Under the pieces are notes generated by a model. The model ran no database searches and was not told the DNA's origin. It saw nothing but the letters and a program-made list of their open reading frames with translations. From positions 1 to 7,946 of the forward strand of contig JAOAPW010000034.1 in the NCBI GenBank assembly GCA_025463105.1: a stretch of 7,946 nt of DNA, in the 5' to 3' direction. Source of the DNA: Candidatus Acidiferrum typicum. GTDB taxonomy: Bacteria; Acidobacteriota; Terriglobia; Acidiferrales; UBA7541. Both the position numbers and the translations under genes were made by a program. This document shows, piece by piece, positions 1-7,026 of this stretch (positions are counted from its first letter, which is position 1; every line of letters starts with the position of its first letter).

Positions 1-1
1 C

Positions 2-1171
2 GATGGCGCCGTACTCGTACGCGACGGCACCATCATCGCGACGGGATCCCGACGCCAGGTGGCGCGCCTTTCCGAAGCGCGTGGCGCAAAAAAATTGGAT
101 TTGGGTGGACGCGTGGTTCTCCCTGGGCTTGTTGACTCCCACACGCACCTGATTTTTCCCGCCAGCCGCGCCGCCGAATACGAACAACGCGTTGCGGGCG
201 CATCCTACGAAAAAATCGCGCGCAAAGGCGGCGGAATTCTCTCGACGGTGCGCAATCTGCATCGGGCAAAACCGGAAGCGCTGAAAACAAGAGCGCTCGC
301 AGCCTTGCGGCAATTCGCAGCTCATGGCACGACTACGCTCGAAGCCAAAAGCGGCTACGGACTGGACACCCGGAACGAATTGGCCATACTCCGCCTGCTG
401 AGCGAACTCCACCAGGAGCAGCCGATCGACATTCACGCCACTTTTTTAGGCGCCCACGTTGTGCCTCCGGAGTTTCGCGGCCGGGCCGCCGCCTACGTCC
501 AATTCCTCGCCGGAGAACTGATTCCCCGCGTAGCGCTGTCAGGCCTCGCTGAATTCTGCGATGTTTTCTGCGATCGTGGCGCATTCACAATAGCGCAGGC
601 GAGGCGCATTTTAATGGTGGGGCGCGCCTGCGGTCTCGTTCCCCGCCTTCACGCCGAGCAACTTTCGCGGGCAGGCGGCGCCCGTTTGGCAATTGAGCTC
701 GACGCGGCGAGCGCAGACCATCTGGAAAAAATTAATTCCGCCGACGTTCGCGCGCTGGCCGCCTCCAACGTCGTGGCCACGCTCTTGCCGGGATGTTGTT
801 TTCATCTGGGCCTCGTGCACTACGCCCCCGCGCGGAAACTCATAGACGCAGGCGCCATTGTTGCCTTGGCCACGGACTACAATCCGGGGAGCAGTCCCAC
901 GCTCAGCCTGCCCATGATCATGTCGCTGGCCTGCGCCCAGATGGGCATGAGCCCGGCCGAAGCTATCGCCGCCGCGACAATTAATCCGGCCTATTCGTTG
1001 CGCCGCCACGCACGTATCGGCTCCATCGAAGTTGGCAAATACGCTGACCTGGCGATCTTCGATGTGGAGGACTACCGCGAAATACCGTACTATTTTGGTG
1101 TTAACTATTGTGTGATGACAATGAAGCGCGGCGAAATTATTTACTCCCGCGACGGAACCCGACTGCCCTAA
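2..1171 (+). CDS. hutI: Imidazolonepropionase (5'-truncated)
   Basis: HutI hydrolyses 4-imidazolone-5-propanoate to N-formimino-L-glutamate, the third step of cytoplasmic histidine degradation. The reading frame is open from base 2, so the true start lies left of the window; the GTG at 59 is internal. About 389 residues are visible against roughly 400-420 for the family, so only a short N-terminus is missing. Amidohydrolase landmarks (numbered from the first visible codon) are the DSHTHL metal motif with H47 and H49, the HutI-typical EAKSGYGL stretch near 115, FLGAHVVPPEF near 148, the LHAEQ histidine H217, the SADHLEK histidine H240, and ATDYNPGSSPT with D292, which match the metal and active-site positions of the family. 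The gene ends with TAA 18 nt before the formiminotransferase gene that uses its product, indicating one operon. Upstream hutU or hutH would be expected outside the window. Confidence 0.97.
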   Translation, partial: DGAVLVRDGTIIATGSRRQVARLSEARGAKKLDLGGRVVLPGLVDSHTHLIFPASRAAEYEQRVAGASYEKIARKGGGILSTVRNLHRAKPEALKTRALAALRQFAAHGTTTLEAKSGYGLDTRNELAILRLLSELHQEQPIDIHATFLGAHVVPPEFRGRAAAYVQFLAGELIPRVALSGLAEFCDVFCDRGAFTIAQARRILMVGRACGLVPRLHAEQLSRAGGARLAIELDAASADHLEKINSADVRALAASNVVATLLPGCCFHLGLVHYAPARKLIDAGAIVALATDYNPGSSPTLSLPMIMSLACAQMGMSPAEAIAAATINPAYSLRRHARIGSIEVGKYADLAIFDVEDYREIPYYFGVNYCVMTMKRGEIIYSRDGTRLP

Positions 1172-1189
1172 GCAATTCCTCAATGTCTC

Positions 1190-2725
1190 ATGAAACGCCT
1201 CATCGAATGCGTGCCGAATTTTTCCGAAGGGCGCGACGCATCGAAGGTGGATGCGCTCGTCGACGTGATGCGCGGCGTGCCAGGCGTATTTGTGCTCGAC
1301 CGTGAAAGCGATGCGGATCACAATCGCTCAGTAGTGACACTCGCCGGGGAACCCTATTCCGTGGCCGAAGCGGTACTTCGCGGAATTGGCAAAGCCACCG
1401 AATTGATCGACTTGACGCGGCACTCCGGCGCGCATCCCCGAATCGGCGCAACCGATGTGGTCCCCTTCATTCCCATCGAGGGCTGCACGATCGAGGACTG
1501 CGTGGCGCTGGCAAGGCGCGTGGGCCGCGAAATATGGGAACGCTATCGCATCCCCGTCTATCTCTACGAATCGGCCGCGACACGCCCGGACCGCATCAAT
1601 CTGGAAAATATCCGCAAGGGACAATTCGAGAGTTTGCGAGAAGACGCACCTCGCGATCCCGATCGCGCGCCGGATATCGGCGAACCTCGTCTGCACGCGA
1701 CCGCCGGAGCGATTGCGGTCGGCGCGCGAAAATTTTTGATTGCGTACAACATCAATCTGAACACGTCCGACGTCGCCATCGCAAAAAAAATCGCCAAAGC
1801 CATCCGGTTCTCGAGTGGTGGACTGCGTTACGTAAAAGCGATGGGCGTGGACCTGAAAGCGCGCGGTCTTGCGCAAGTCTCCATCAACCTGACTGATTTC
1901 GAGCAAACACCCCTGCACCGCGTCTTCGAAATGGTCAAGTGCGAAGCCGAGTATTACGGTTGCGCAATCGTCGGAAGCGAAATCGTCGGCCTGATTCCGC
2001 GAAAAGCCCTGGAACTGACAGCCGAGTTTTATCTCCAACTCGAAAATTTTTCTCCTGCGCTCGTTCTGGAAAATCGTCTGGCCTCCGCCTTGGAGGGAGC
2101 GCCATCCCAACCGGGTCAGGGAAAACTGGCCGCGATGGTACAGCCATTTCTTGACGCCGTTTCCGCTCCGTCAGCAACTCCAGGTGGAGGATCAGTGGCC
2201 GCCTTGGCGGGAGCACTGGCCGCAAGCCTTGGCGAAATGGTGGCAGGCCTCTCGCGCAAAAAGAAATCCCAATCCGCATTCGTTGAAGGATTGACCGCAT
2301 CGATTGAGGCCATGCGCCAGGCGGCCCGCCAACTCGCGGCAGCGATCGATCGTGACGCCCAATCGTATGAGGCGGTCATGTCGGCATTTCAACTGCCAAA
2401 GGAAACTGCCGAGGAGCAGACCAAACGCGACGCTGCAATTCAAAGCGCCACCCGCCATGCAACCGAAGTGCCCATGGAAACGGCCCTTGCCGCGGTGGAA
2501 CTTTTTGAGAAATTAGTACAACTCGAAACTATGGCCGTGCCGTCTATGCTGTCAGACTTGCATGTGGGCCGCTGGATGGCCGCGGCAGCCGCGCGCGGCG
2601 CGCTTGAGAATGTGGCGATCAATCTTGCCTCGCTCCATGATTCGTCTTACGTTTCGGAAATGAAGTCCCGCGTGGCGGCAATCGAAGCGCGGCTGACGGC
2701 AAAGCCAGCAATGATAGGCCGGTGA
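1190..2725 (+). CDS. ftcD: Bifunctional glutamate formimidoyltransferase / formimidoyl-THF cyclodeaminase
   Basis: This 511-residue fusion carries both folate enzymes that finish histidine breakdown. The N-terminal formiminotransferase (about 1-300) moves the formimino group of N-formimino-L-glutamate to tetrahydrofolate; the C-terminal cyclodeaminase (about 315-511) converts 5-formimino-THF to 5,10-methenyl-THF plus ammonia. Visible landmarks are CVPNFSEGRD at 7-16, RHSGAHPRIGATDVVPF at 77-93 with H82 at the same number as the catalytic histidine known in the porcine enzyme, and GLIPRKAL near 267. A short linker (about 302-313) is followed by SATPGGGSVAALAGALAASL at 328-347 and the helical remainder of the cyclodeaminase domain. 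The length is near that of the mammalian fusion (541 aa). The ATG at 1190 is chosen because the conserved N-terminus begins right there; the ATG at 1183 is out of frame. Its Shine-Dalgarno is weak, which fits translational coupling to hutI 18 nt upstream. Confidence 0.96.
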   Translation: MKRLIECVPNFSEGRDASKVDALVDVMRGVPGVFVLDRESDADHNRSVVTLAGEPYSVAEAVLRGIGKATELIDLTRHSGAHPRIGATDVVPFIPIEGCTIEDCVALARRVGREIWERYRIPVYLYESAATRPDRINLENIRKGQFESLREDAPRDPDRAPDIGEPRLHATAGAIAVGARKFLIAYNINLNTSDVAIAKKIAKAIRFSSGGLRYVKAMGVDLKARGLAQVSINLTDFEQTPLHRVFEMVKCEAEYYGCAIVGSEIVGLIPRKALELTAEFYLQLENFSPALVLENRLASALEGAPSQPGQGKLAAMVQPFLDAVSAPSATPGGGSVAALAGALAASLGEMVAGLSRKKKSQSAFVEGLTASIEAMRQAARQLAAAIDRDAQSYEAVMSAFQLPKETAEEQTKRDAAIQSATRHATEVPMETALAAVELFEKLVQLETMAVPSMLSDLHVGRWMAAAAARGALENVAINLASLHDSSYVSEMKSRVAAIEARLTAKPAMIGR

Positions 2726-2755
2726 TTCCTTTCTGGAATCTGACGGTGAAATGTT

Positions 2756-2762
2756 GGAGGAG
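2756..2762 (+). promoter_or_regulatory. Shine-Dalgarno setting the GTG start at 2767
   Basis: GGAGGAG lies 4 nt (6 nt if counted from GGAGG) before the GTG at 2767. It is the strongest ribosome binding site on the left side of the window. It argues against the earlier in-frame GTG at 2722, which overlaps the ftcD stop, has no such signal, and would put 15 extra residues before an obvious signal peptide. Confidence 0.8.
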
Positions 2763-2766
2763 ACTC

Positions 2767-3771
2767 GTGAATACAAAAAGGGTTTTTTCGCTCGCAATTC
2801 TAATCGCACTGGCATTTGCGTGGCCCGGGACTTCCCGCGCCGGCAGCGTAGGCTCGGATTTACTGGGCTTGTTTCCCAAGAACTCCGGCGAGGTGGCCTA
2901 CGCGGACCTCAAGACGGCGCGCCAGTTTCCCTGGTTTACGCAGCTCAAGCAGCAGATGCTCCCCGCGAAATTCCGGGAATTCGAAACGTTCCTTACCTCC
3001 GCGGGAGTCGATCCCAACACTCAGGTGACCGAATTGGTCTGGGCCGTGGTTCCGAGCAGCGCCACAACAGACGCGAAGGGCGGATCGGTCCCCACGACGG
3101 AACAGGTTGTCGGGATCGCGCTCGGCCAGTTTCAGCGCTCCTCCGCGGAAGCCTATTTCGCGGCAAAAAAACTCCCAGTCGTCAAGATCCGCACCTTCTC
3201 TCTATTCGCTTTCGGCGGAGGCAGCGGGCCCAACGACCTGTTTTTCTTTTTTATCGATTCGAACACAGCCGCATTCGGCCAGAGGCAGGAGCTCGAGAAG
3301 CTGATCGGTTTGCGCTATGGCGAAGGGGAAGGTCTCTATGCGAACACAGACATGTCAGCGCTCGTGAACCAGGCAAACGGCGGTGGGACAGTCTGGGCCG
3401 TACTCAACCCGGCCTACACGCGGCTGGCAATGCAGCAGCTCGTGCCGGAAACCTCGCAATTCCCCGCTGCCGCCCAACTCGCTTCCAAACTCAAGGCTAT
3501 GACCATCAGCGTCAAGGGAGGCAGCGGGATCGACGCAAAATTTGAAGCCGTTTGCGGCTCCGCGGAGGACGCCAATACGTTCGCCGCGCTTCTTCAGGCG
3601 GGACTCATGTACAAGAAGTATCAAGTCGGAAACACGAACCCCGATCTGGGGCAAATGCTCGATAACACGCAAATCACGCCCGCAGGTGACCGGCTCAACT
3701 TGAAGCTTTCACTTACCGACGATCAGATGCTGTCGCTGATTCGAAAAAATACGTTTGCAGTAACGATGTAG
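2767..3771 (+). CDS. Secreted protein of unknown function
   Basis: The product is 334 residues when started at GTG 2767. The N-terminus is a classical Sec signal peptide: basic MNTKR, a hydrophobic core over about 6-19, and a likely cleavage after SRA at residue 25, so the mature protein should be exported to the periplasm or beyond. No later transmembrane segment and no cysteine cluster is visible. The mature part starts with a conserved-looking stretch (LGLFPKNSGEVAYADLKTAR, about 32-51) and resembles unassigned acidobacterial proteins that I recall only loosely; I cannot name a domain or reaction. The start codon is 41 nt after ftcD on the same strand, so it may be read through from the hut operon, but nothing in the protein ties it to histidine use. 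It is the last gene before a convergent junction. Confidence 0.85.
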   Translation: MNTKRVFSLAILIALAFAWPGTSRAGSVGSDLLGLFPKNSGEVAYADLKTARQFPWFTQLKQQMLPAKFREFETFLTSAGVDPNTQVTELVWAVVPSSATTDAKGGSVPTTEQVVGIALGQFQRSSAEAYFAAKKLPVVKIRTFSLFAFGGGSGPNDLFFFFIDSNTAAFGQRQELEKLIGLRYGEGEGLYANTDMSALVNQANGGGTVWAVLNPAYTRLAMQQLVPETSQFPAAAQLASKLKAMTISVKGGSGIDAKFEAVCGSAEDANTFAALLQAGLMYKKYQVGNTNPDLGQMLDNTQITPAGDRLNLKLSLTDDQMLSLIRKNTFAVTM

Positions 3772-3790
3772 AGGCGCCGAGCCGAAGCCG

Positions 3791-3897
3791 TCATTCCGAA
3801 GCGAAGCGAGGAATCCCTCCTGGATTTTTGCCCAACTAAAAGGAGAGATTCCTCGCTTCGCTTCAGTGCGAGCCTTCAGCGCGACCGCTTGGAATGA
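3791..3897. repeat. Asymmetric inverted repeat doublet (REP/BIME-like) between convergent genes
   Basis: GAAGCGAAGCGAGGAATC at 3798-3815 is a perfect 18-base inverted copy of 3847-3864. After one mismatch the pairing continues for 5 more bases (3817-3821 with 3841-3845), leaving a 19-nt loop. Outside the stem a second pair, TCATTCC at 3791-3797 and GGAATGA at 3891-3897, is also inverted. On the left it touches the stem; on the right a 26-nt insert (3865-3890) separates it. This looks like two head-to-head copies of one short unit beginning TCATTCC, one copy carrying an insertion. It sits between the ends of the secreted-protein gene and the RsbW-like gene, where it could protect or end transcripts from both sides. 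Neither strand has a T-run after the stem, so it is not a standard intrinsic terminator. Confidence 0.85.
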
Positions 3898-3916
3898 TGC
3901 GTTTTGATTGGTTCCT

Positions 3917-4342
3917 TCACCGCTTGCCCTGCAGATATTTCACCAGCGTCGTGCGTGCGACGCCTTCTTCCGCGTTGAACATCACACGGTCCACGCGTGA
4001 GAGCAGTTCCATGCCGTTCACTCCGCCCGTCGCTTCGTCGGCTGCGCCGGAAGGCGCGAAAGTATCCAGGCCGACCGCCGGCACCAACCGTCCCCTGTGA
4101 TGAATGGAAATTTCCATGCGATCTGGAAACGTCTCGAGCGTGACGTTAAGGCCTCCGTCAGCTTCCGTAATTTGCGTCAGTGCCTCTCTGCAAACCTCTT
4201 CCGAGGCCTGGGCAAACTTTTCACAACCCTTTTCTTCCAGTCCCGCGCGCGTCGCCTGGAAAAGCACGGCGCTCCGGACAGCGCTGACGAGGCGCGGATC
4301 CTTGTCCAGGTGTAACTCGACGCGCGTGGAATCATCCGTCAT
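3917..4342 (-). CDS. RsbW/SpoIIAB-like GHKL-fold protein (possible anti-sigma regulator, degenerate)
   Basis: This 141-residue cytoplasmic protein has the size and order of the HATPase_c_2 anti-sigma kinase family: an N-terminal segment with a long helix (about 17-33), an N-box-like helix SEEVCREALTQITEA (47-61), strands around 65-82, a glycine turn GGVNGMELLSRV (106-117), and a closing strand near LVKYL (133-137). Family members bind a sigma factor and phosphorylate an anti-anti-sigma partner. Key ATP-site positions look altered. The Asn expected in the N box (EAxxNA pattern) is Gln57, the DxGxG motif is replaced by HHRGR at 81-85, and the second glycine box is irregular. It may therefore bind partners without normal ATPase or kinase activity. 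The ATG start lies inside the end of the upstream Cys-rich gene (11-nt overlap), pointing to translational coupling; its own Shine-Dalgarno is weak. No sigma factor or STAS-domain partner is in the window. Confidence 0.8.
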   Translation of the reverse strand: MTDDSTRVELHLDKDPRLVSAVRSAVLFQATRAGLEEKGCEKFAQASEEVCREALTQITEADGGLNVTLETFPDRMEISIHHRGRLVPAVGLDTFAPSGAADEATGGVNGMELLSRVDRVMFNAEEGVARTTLVKYLQGKR

Positions 4343-4511
4343 TGGAATCCGCTAAATGAACGTCGCATGCTTCCCGGCAATCCGGGCAGTAGAATTTTCC
4401 GTCAGCGCATAGCCGAATCGCTTCGAGCGCCTGACAATAGCAACAATAGCGGTCGCATGTGCACTGCCTCTCCTGCTTGTCGCATTGTACGCACAAGGTT
4501 GCAGTTTTCAT
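4332..4511 (-). CDS. Small cysteine-rich protein, probable metal-binding or redox
   Basis: This 59-residue ORF has 11 cysteines (C7, C10, C17, C19, C23, C24, C26, C35, C42, C45, C49), nearly one residue in five. The N-terminus reads MKTATLCVQCDK, and FYCPDCREAC near 40-49 resembles a zinc knuckle. CxxC pairs at 7/10 and 42/45 plus the CxC at 17/19 could hold one or two Zn ions or an Fe-S cluster. There is no signal peptide or membrane segment, so it is probably cytoplasmic. Support for it being real: the cysteines are patterned rather than random, the ATG at 4511 follows a purine-rich GAGAG about 6 nt upstream, and the TGA overlaps the RsbW-like start by 11 nt as in coupled gene pairs. I do not recognise a named family. 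The overlap suggests it works with, or is made together with, the anti-sigma-like protein, for example as a redox or metal sensor; that role is inference only. Confidence 0.75.
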   Translation of the reverse strand: MKTATLCVQCDKQERQCTCDRYCCYCQALEAIRLCADGKFYCPDCREACDVHLADSNDG

Positions 4512-4579
4512 CGTTTTCTCTCGGCGGCGCCCACTAACGGGACGGCGAACGAACTCGGACTCGAAAAGGCCTGAAAAAT

Positions 4580-4609
4580 ACTATAGGTCAGCCTCGCTCG
4601 TCCGAACAA
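4580..4609 (-). promoter_or_regulatory. Candidate sigma70-type promoter for the Cys-rich/RsbW-like pair
   Basis: On the minus strand TATAGT (4580-4585) matches the -10 consensus at 5 of 6 positions and is followed by an A/T-rich stretch. TTGTTC (4604-4609) sits 18 nt upstream and matches the -35 at its first three bases. Transcription would begin near 4573, giving a 5' leader of about 60 nt before the ATG at 4511. The rest of 4512-4689 holds no gene or clear terminator. Confidence 0.35.
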
Positions 4610-4689
4610 GTCGCAATTGTCGTGCTGCGCAACACTTCCCGCACGGTCTCGCCCGTTTCGCAGAGACGCCTCGGCAACTTAGCGAGCTG

Positions 4690-5343
4690 CTACTGCCCCC
4701 CGAGATATTCCACATGAACATACTCGCCGAGTCTTACGTTATAAGCCAGGTACCATCCGGCGTGATCGGGATCGTCGTAGATCGCGATATCGTCATTGCG
4801 CCAGTCCCAGTCATTAGAGTAATCATAGTCGTACGGCGCCACGCTAAAGTAAAAACCTCCAAACCAGAAACGCTCCCTGTCTCCGCCCTCGATCCGGTAA
4901 ATATGCCCGCGTCCGATTTCGCCGCGGAAGCGTCCATGTTCCCAGGGATGATCGAGGTGGTAGTGCGCATCGTTTCGGCCGGAGTCGTGTCCAACCCAGC
5001 GATCGGTCTCCGCGTGCACGTGAGGTGCTTCAGGATGACTCGGCTGGTCGCGATAGCTGCGACGCGCGTCATTTGGCTGTCCGCCACCGTTACCGCGATT
5101 TGCCGGAGCTTCTCGAACGGGAGCCGAGGTCCGAGCCGGTTCGGGCCCGCGCGCCGGAATATGCCCCCCGCCAACATGAGTGTTGCCGCCACTATGCGAT
5201 TGGCTTCCTCCGCCTCGTGATTCGCCACCACCACCGCGCGCACCGCCACCTCCTCCCCGCGATTCACCGCCGCCCTTTTGTTGGGCGAGCGCCGGTACCG
5301 ACGAAATCAATAACAGCACAAACAGACCGATCACAGTTTTCAT
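4690..5343 (-). CDS. Secreted Gly-rich protein with conserved aromatic C-terminal region, unknown function
   Basis: The product has 217 residues. A clear Sec signal peptide covers 1-20, with cleavage predicted after PALA before QQ. The mature protein falls into three parts. First is a low-complexity glycine/serine/arginine region (about 23-90) in which GGGESRGGG occurs twice (24-32 and 38-46). Next is a His/Asp-rich middle (about 100-135: HPEAPHVHAE, then HDSGRNDAHYHLDH). Last is an ordered-looking C-terminal part (about 133-217) with HPWEHGRF, EGGDRERFWFGGFYFSVAPY, DWDWRNDD and a closing GWYLAYNVRLGEYVHVEYLG. The C-terminal part is reminiscent of secreted acidobacterial proteins without a known role. 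The His/Asp content could bind metal, but no catalytic motif is evident. An AAGGAG ribosome binding site 7 nt before the ATG fixes the start. It follows the AsmA-like gene by 60 nt on the same strand, so the two may share a transcript and an envelope-related context. Confidence 0.85.
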   Translation of the reverse strand: MKTVIGLFVLLLISSVPALAQQKGGGESRGGGGGARGGGGESRGGGSQSHSGGNTHVGGGHIPARGPEPARTSAPVREAPANRGNGGGQPNDARRSYRDQPSHPEAPHVHAETDRWVGHDSGRNDAHYHLDHPWEHGRFRGEIGRGHIYRIEGGDRERFWFGGFYFSVAPYDYDYSNDWDWRNDDIAIYDDPDHAGWYLAYNVRLGEYVHVEYLGGQ

Positions 5344-5350
5344 CCCGATT

Positions 5351-5356
5351 CTCCTT
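5351..5356 (-). promoter_or_regulatory. Shine-Dalgarno of the Gly-rich secreted protein gene
   Basis: AAGGAG on the minus strand ends 7 nt before the ATG at 5343. It is near-consensus and suggests strong, independent initiation rather than coupling to the AsmA-like gene. Confidence 0.75.
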
Positions 5357-5403
5357 GAAGATCTGAAACTTGTTCAGCGCGCCAGAGATTTCGCTTCGGC
5401 CTT

Positions 5404-7026
5404 TCAATTTTTCGCTTTTTTGACCGGGTTCAAGTCTATTCCGAAATGCGGATTGTGATAAGTGCCATCGACCACCACGGGCACCACGGAACCGCGCTTT
5501 TTATTGAAGAATGGATCGAGGACTTTGGCGAGCAGCGACTTGATTCCGCCGGTGCTCTGGGAAAATTTCGCGTCCATCTTCATCGTTCCGTGTAAATTGA
5601 TTTTCTCATCCAGCACGTTGAAAGTACCCTGCATCAGGGCGTCAGCGCCGGGCACGGTGAACGAAAGATTCGTGATTGTGGCTACGCCGTCCTTAAGGTC
5701 GACGTGTCCGTGTGCGCGTGAAATTACGTTTTCCGCGGGAGTGTTGTTATTCCCATTCTTCTCGTCATTTCGTTGAGATTTCTTCAAGCCTCGCGCAGTC
5801 TCGCTGAGTTCGTCCACGCTCAGTTGCCTGCTCGGATTCTCAAAATGCCCGTCGCTGATCTCGAAATCGCCCTGCAAAGTCACTTCTTTTAAGAAAGGTT
5901 GTCCCTCTGGCGGCACCGTGGAATGCGCCTGCAAGCTGATCACGCCCGACATCGGCGGCCGGCTCTCCTTTACAATCAGCCGCAAAATGTCCTGAAGGCG
6001 TCCCGCTCGGACCGCGAAATCCAGTGACGTGAACTTGCGGTCAAAGCCCTCCTTGTCCGTTACGCTGCCCTTGACGCTGATTTTTGTGTTCTGGTACGTG
6101 GCATTAACATTCTTTAGTATCACGTCGCCGCTCGTTCCATCCAGGGTGCCTTGAAACTGCGTAGCCAGATGGCCCTTATGCCCGGCACGATCGACCTCGA
6201 AGTCCGGAACATCCGTTGTACCCTGCACATCCACATGTTCCAGCGGGCCGGAAAATTTTCCTTCCGACTCCACTGTCCCCGCGATGCCGTCGAAAACGTC
6301 GAGGTCGCCTCGATGGAATGAGTAGGTCCCCGAAACTGCCGTCTGTCCTGGGTTATCGGCCTTGAACGGACCGAAATGCCCGCTCGACCTGATCTCTCCG
6401 GGAGGTTCTGGATTTTGCATTCTCACTTTGTATGACATCCCGTCTTTGGCACTGACCGAACCCAGGTTAACCTCATGAAGATCAAACCGCAGGGGCGGCT
6501 TGTTCGCGCGCGCAACTTCGAGCACCGCTCCATTGGCCACCAGCTCACCAATTGTCGTTTGCGTGTCCGTGTATCCGCCCTTAAATTCCCCGTCCTTGCC
6601 CGGCGCCGGCACTTGGACCCGAAGAGTCTGTAAGATCACGCGCGAGATATGATGGGGCCGGAACAAGAAGTTTGCGTAGTTTCCCTGGATGATTAATTTC
6701 TGAATCGTTACCAGCGGTGGCTGCCCAGGCGCTCCGGAAACTGAACGAAAAGTCACGCCCTCAGCTTCGCAACCGGGGCGAGGAAAATAAATGGCGTGAA
6801 AATGATCAATTTTAAGCTTGCTGGGAAATGTTTCCTGCAATGACTCGGTAACATTCTTCTCCGAGAACGGGAAAAATCGCGTTAACAAAATTTCAGCGGT
6901 CAACAGCACGACCGCAAAAATAATGAGTGCCTCGAGCCAATGTCGATAGAAGATACCCGCCACGCGGGAACTACCAGGTTCGCTCTTTACCGGACCTTGT
7001 CTCACCGCGCTACTTTCTGTCGCCAT
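5404..7026 (-). CDS. AsmA-like membrane-anchored envelope protein
   Basis: The product has 540 residues from the ATG at 7026. After a polar N-terminus (about 1-29) comes one transmembrane segment at about 30-49 (LEALIIFAVVLLTAEILLTR). The rest is predicted periplasmic and rich in alternating beta strands. The layout and the C-terminal region (GTFNVLDEKINLHGTMKMD near 467-485, LLAKVLDPFF near 498-507, VVPVVVDGTYHNPHFGIDL near 514-532) fit the AsmA/YhdP superfamily, whose members bridge the envelope and are linked to phospholipid transport and outer-membrane assembly. A polar Lys/Asn-rich insert lies at about 413-430, probably a disordered linker. The start at 7026 is preferred over the in-frame ATG at 7053 because AGGGG (7032-7036) sits 5 nt before it, while the earlier codon has no ribosome site and would add nine unconvincing residues. 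The specific substrate is unknown. Confidence 0.82.
   Translation of the reverse strand: MATESSAVRQGPVKSEPGSSRVAGIFYRHWLEALIIFAVVLLTAEILLTRFFPFSEKNVTESLQETFPSKLKIDHFHAIYFPRPGCEAEGVTFRSVSGAPGQPPLVTIQKLIIQGNYANFLFRPHHISRVILQTLRVQVPAPGKDGEFKGGYTDTQTTIGELVANGAVLEVARANKPPLRFDLHEVNLGSVSAKDGMSYKVRMQNPEPPGEIRSSGHFGPFKADNPGQTAVSGTYSFHRGDLDVFDGIAGTVESEGKFSGPLEHVDVQGTTDVPDFEVDRAGHKGHLATQFQGTLDGTSGDVILKNVNATYQNTKISVKGSVTDKEGFDRKFTSLDFAVRAGRLQDILRLIVKESRPPMSGVISLQAHSTVPPEGQPFLKEVTLQGDFEISDGHFENPSRQLSVDELSETARGLKKSQRNDEKNGNNNTPAENVISRAHGHVDLKDGVATITNLSFTVPGADALMQGTFNVLDEKINLHGTMKMDAKFSQSTGGIKSLLAKVLDPFFNKKRGSVVPVVVDGTYHNPHFGIDLNPVKKAKN

Noticed and set aside
1328..2110. 260-codon open frame on the - strand
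   Set aside because: It is antisense to the well-conserved formiminotransferase domain and its translation resembles no family.
2722..2766. Earlier GTG start overlapping the ftcD stop for the secreted protein
   Set aside because: There is no ribosome site before it, and the extension would bury the signal peptide behind 15 residues, whereas GTG 2767 has GGAGGAG at correct spacing.
3798..3864. Bidirectional intrinsic terminator
   Set aside because: The stem is strong, but neither side is followed by a T-tract, and the nested CATTCC arms fit a dispersed repeat better.
4459..5220. 253-codon open frame on the + strand
   Set aside because: It lies opposite the Gly-rich gene, which has a signal peptide, a strong ribosome site and a protein-like composition. 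The + frame has none of these and its length follows from the biased GC-rich antisense.
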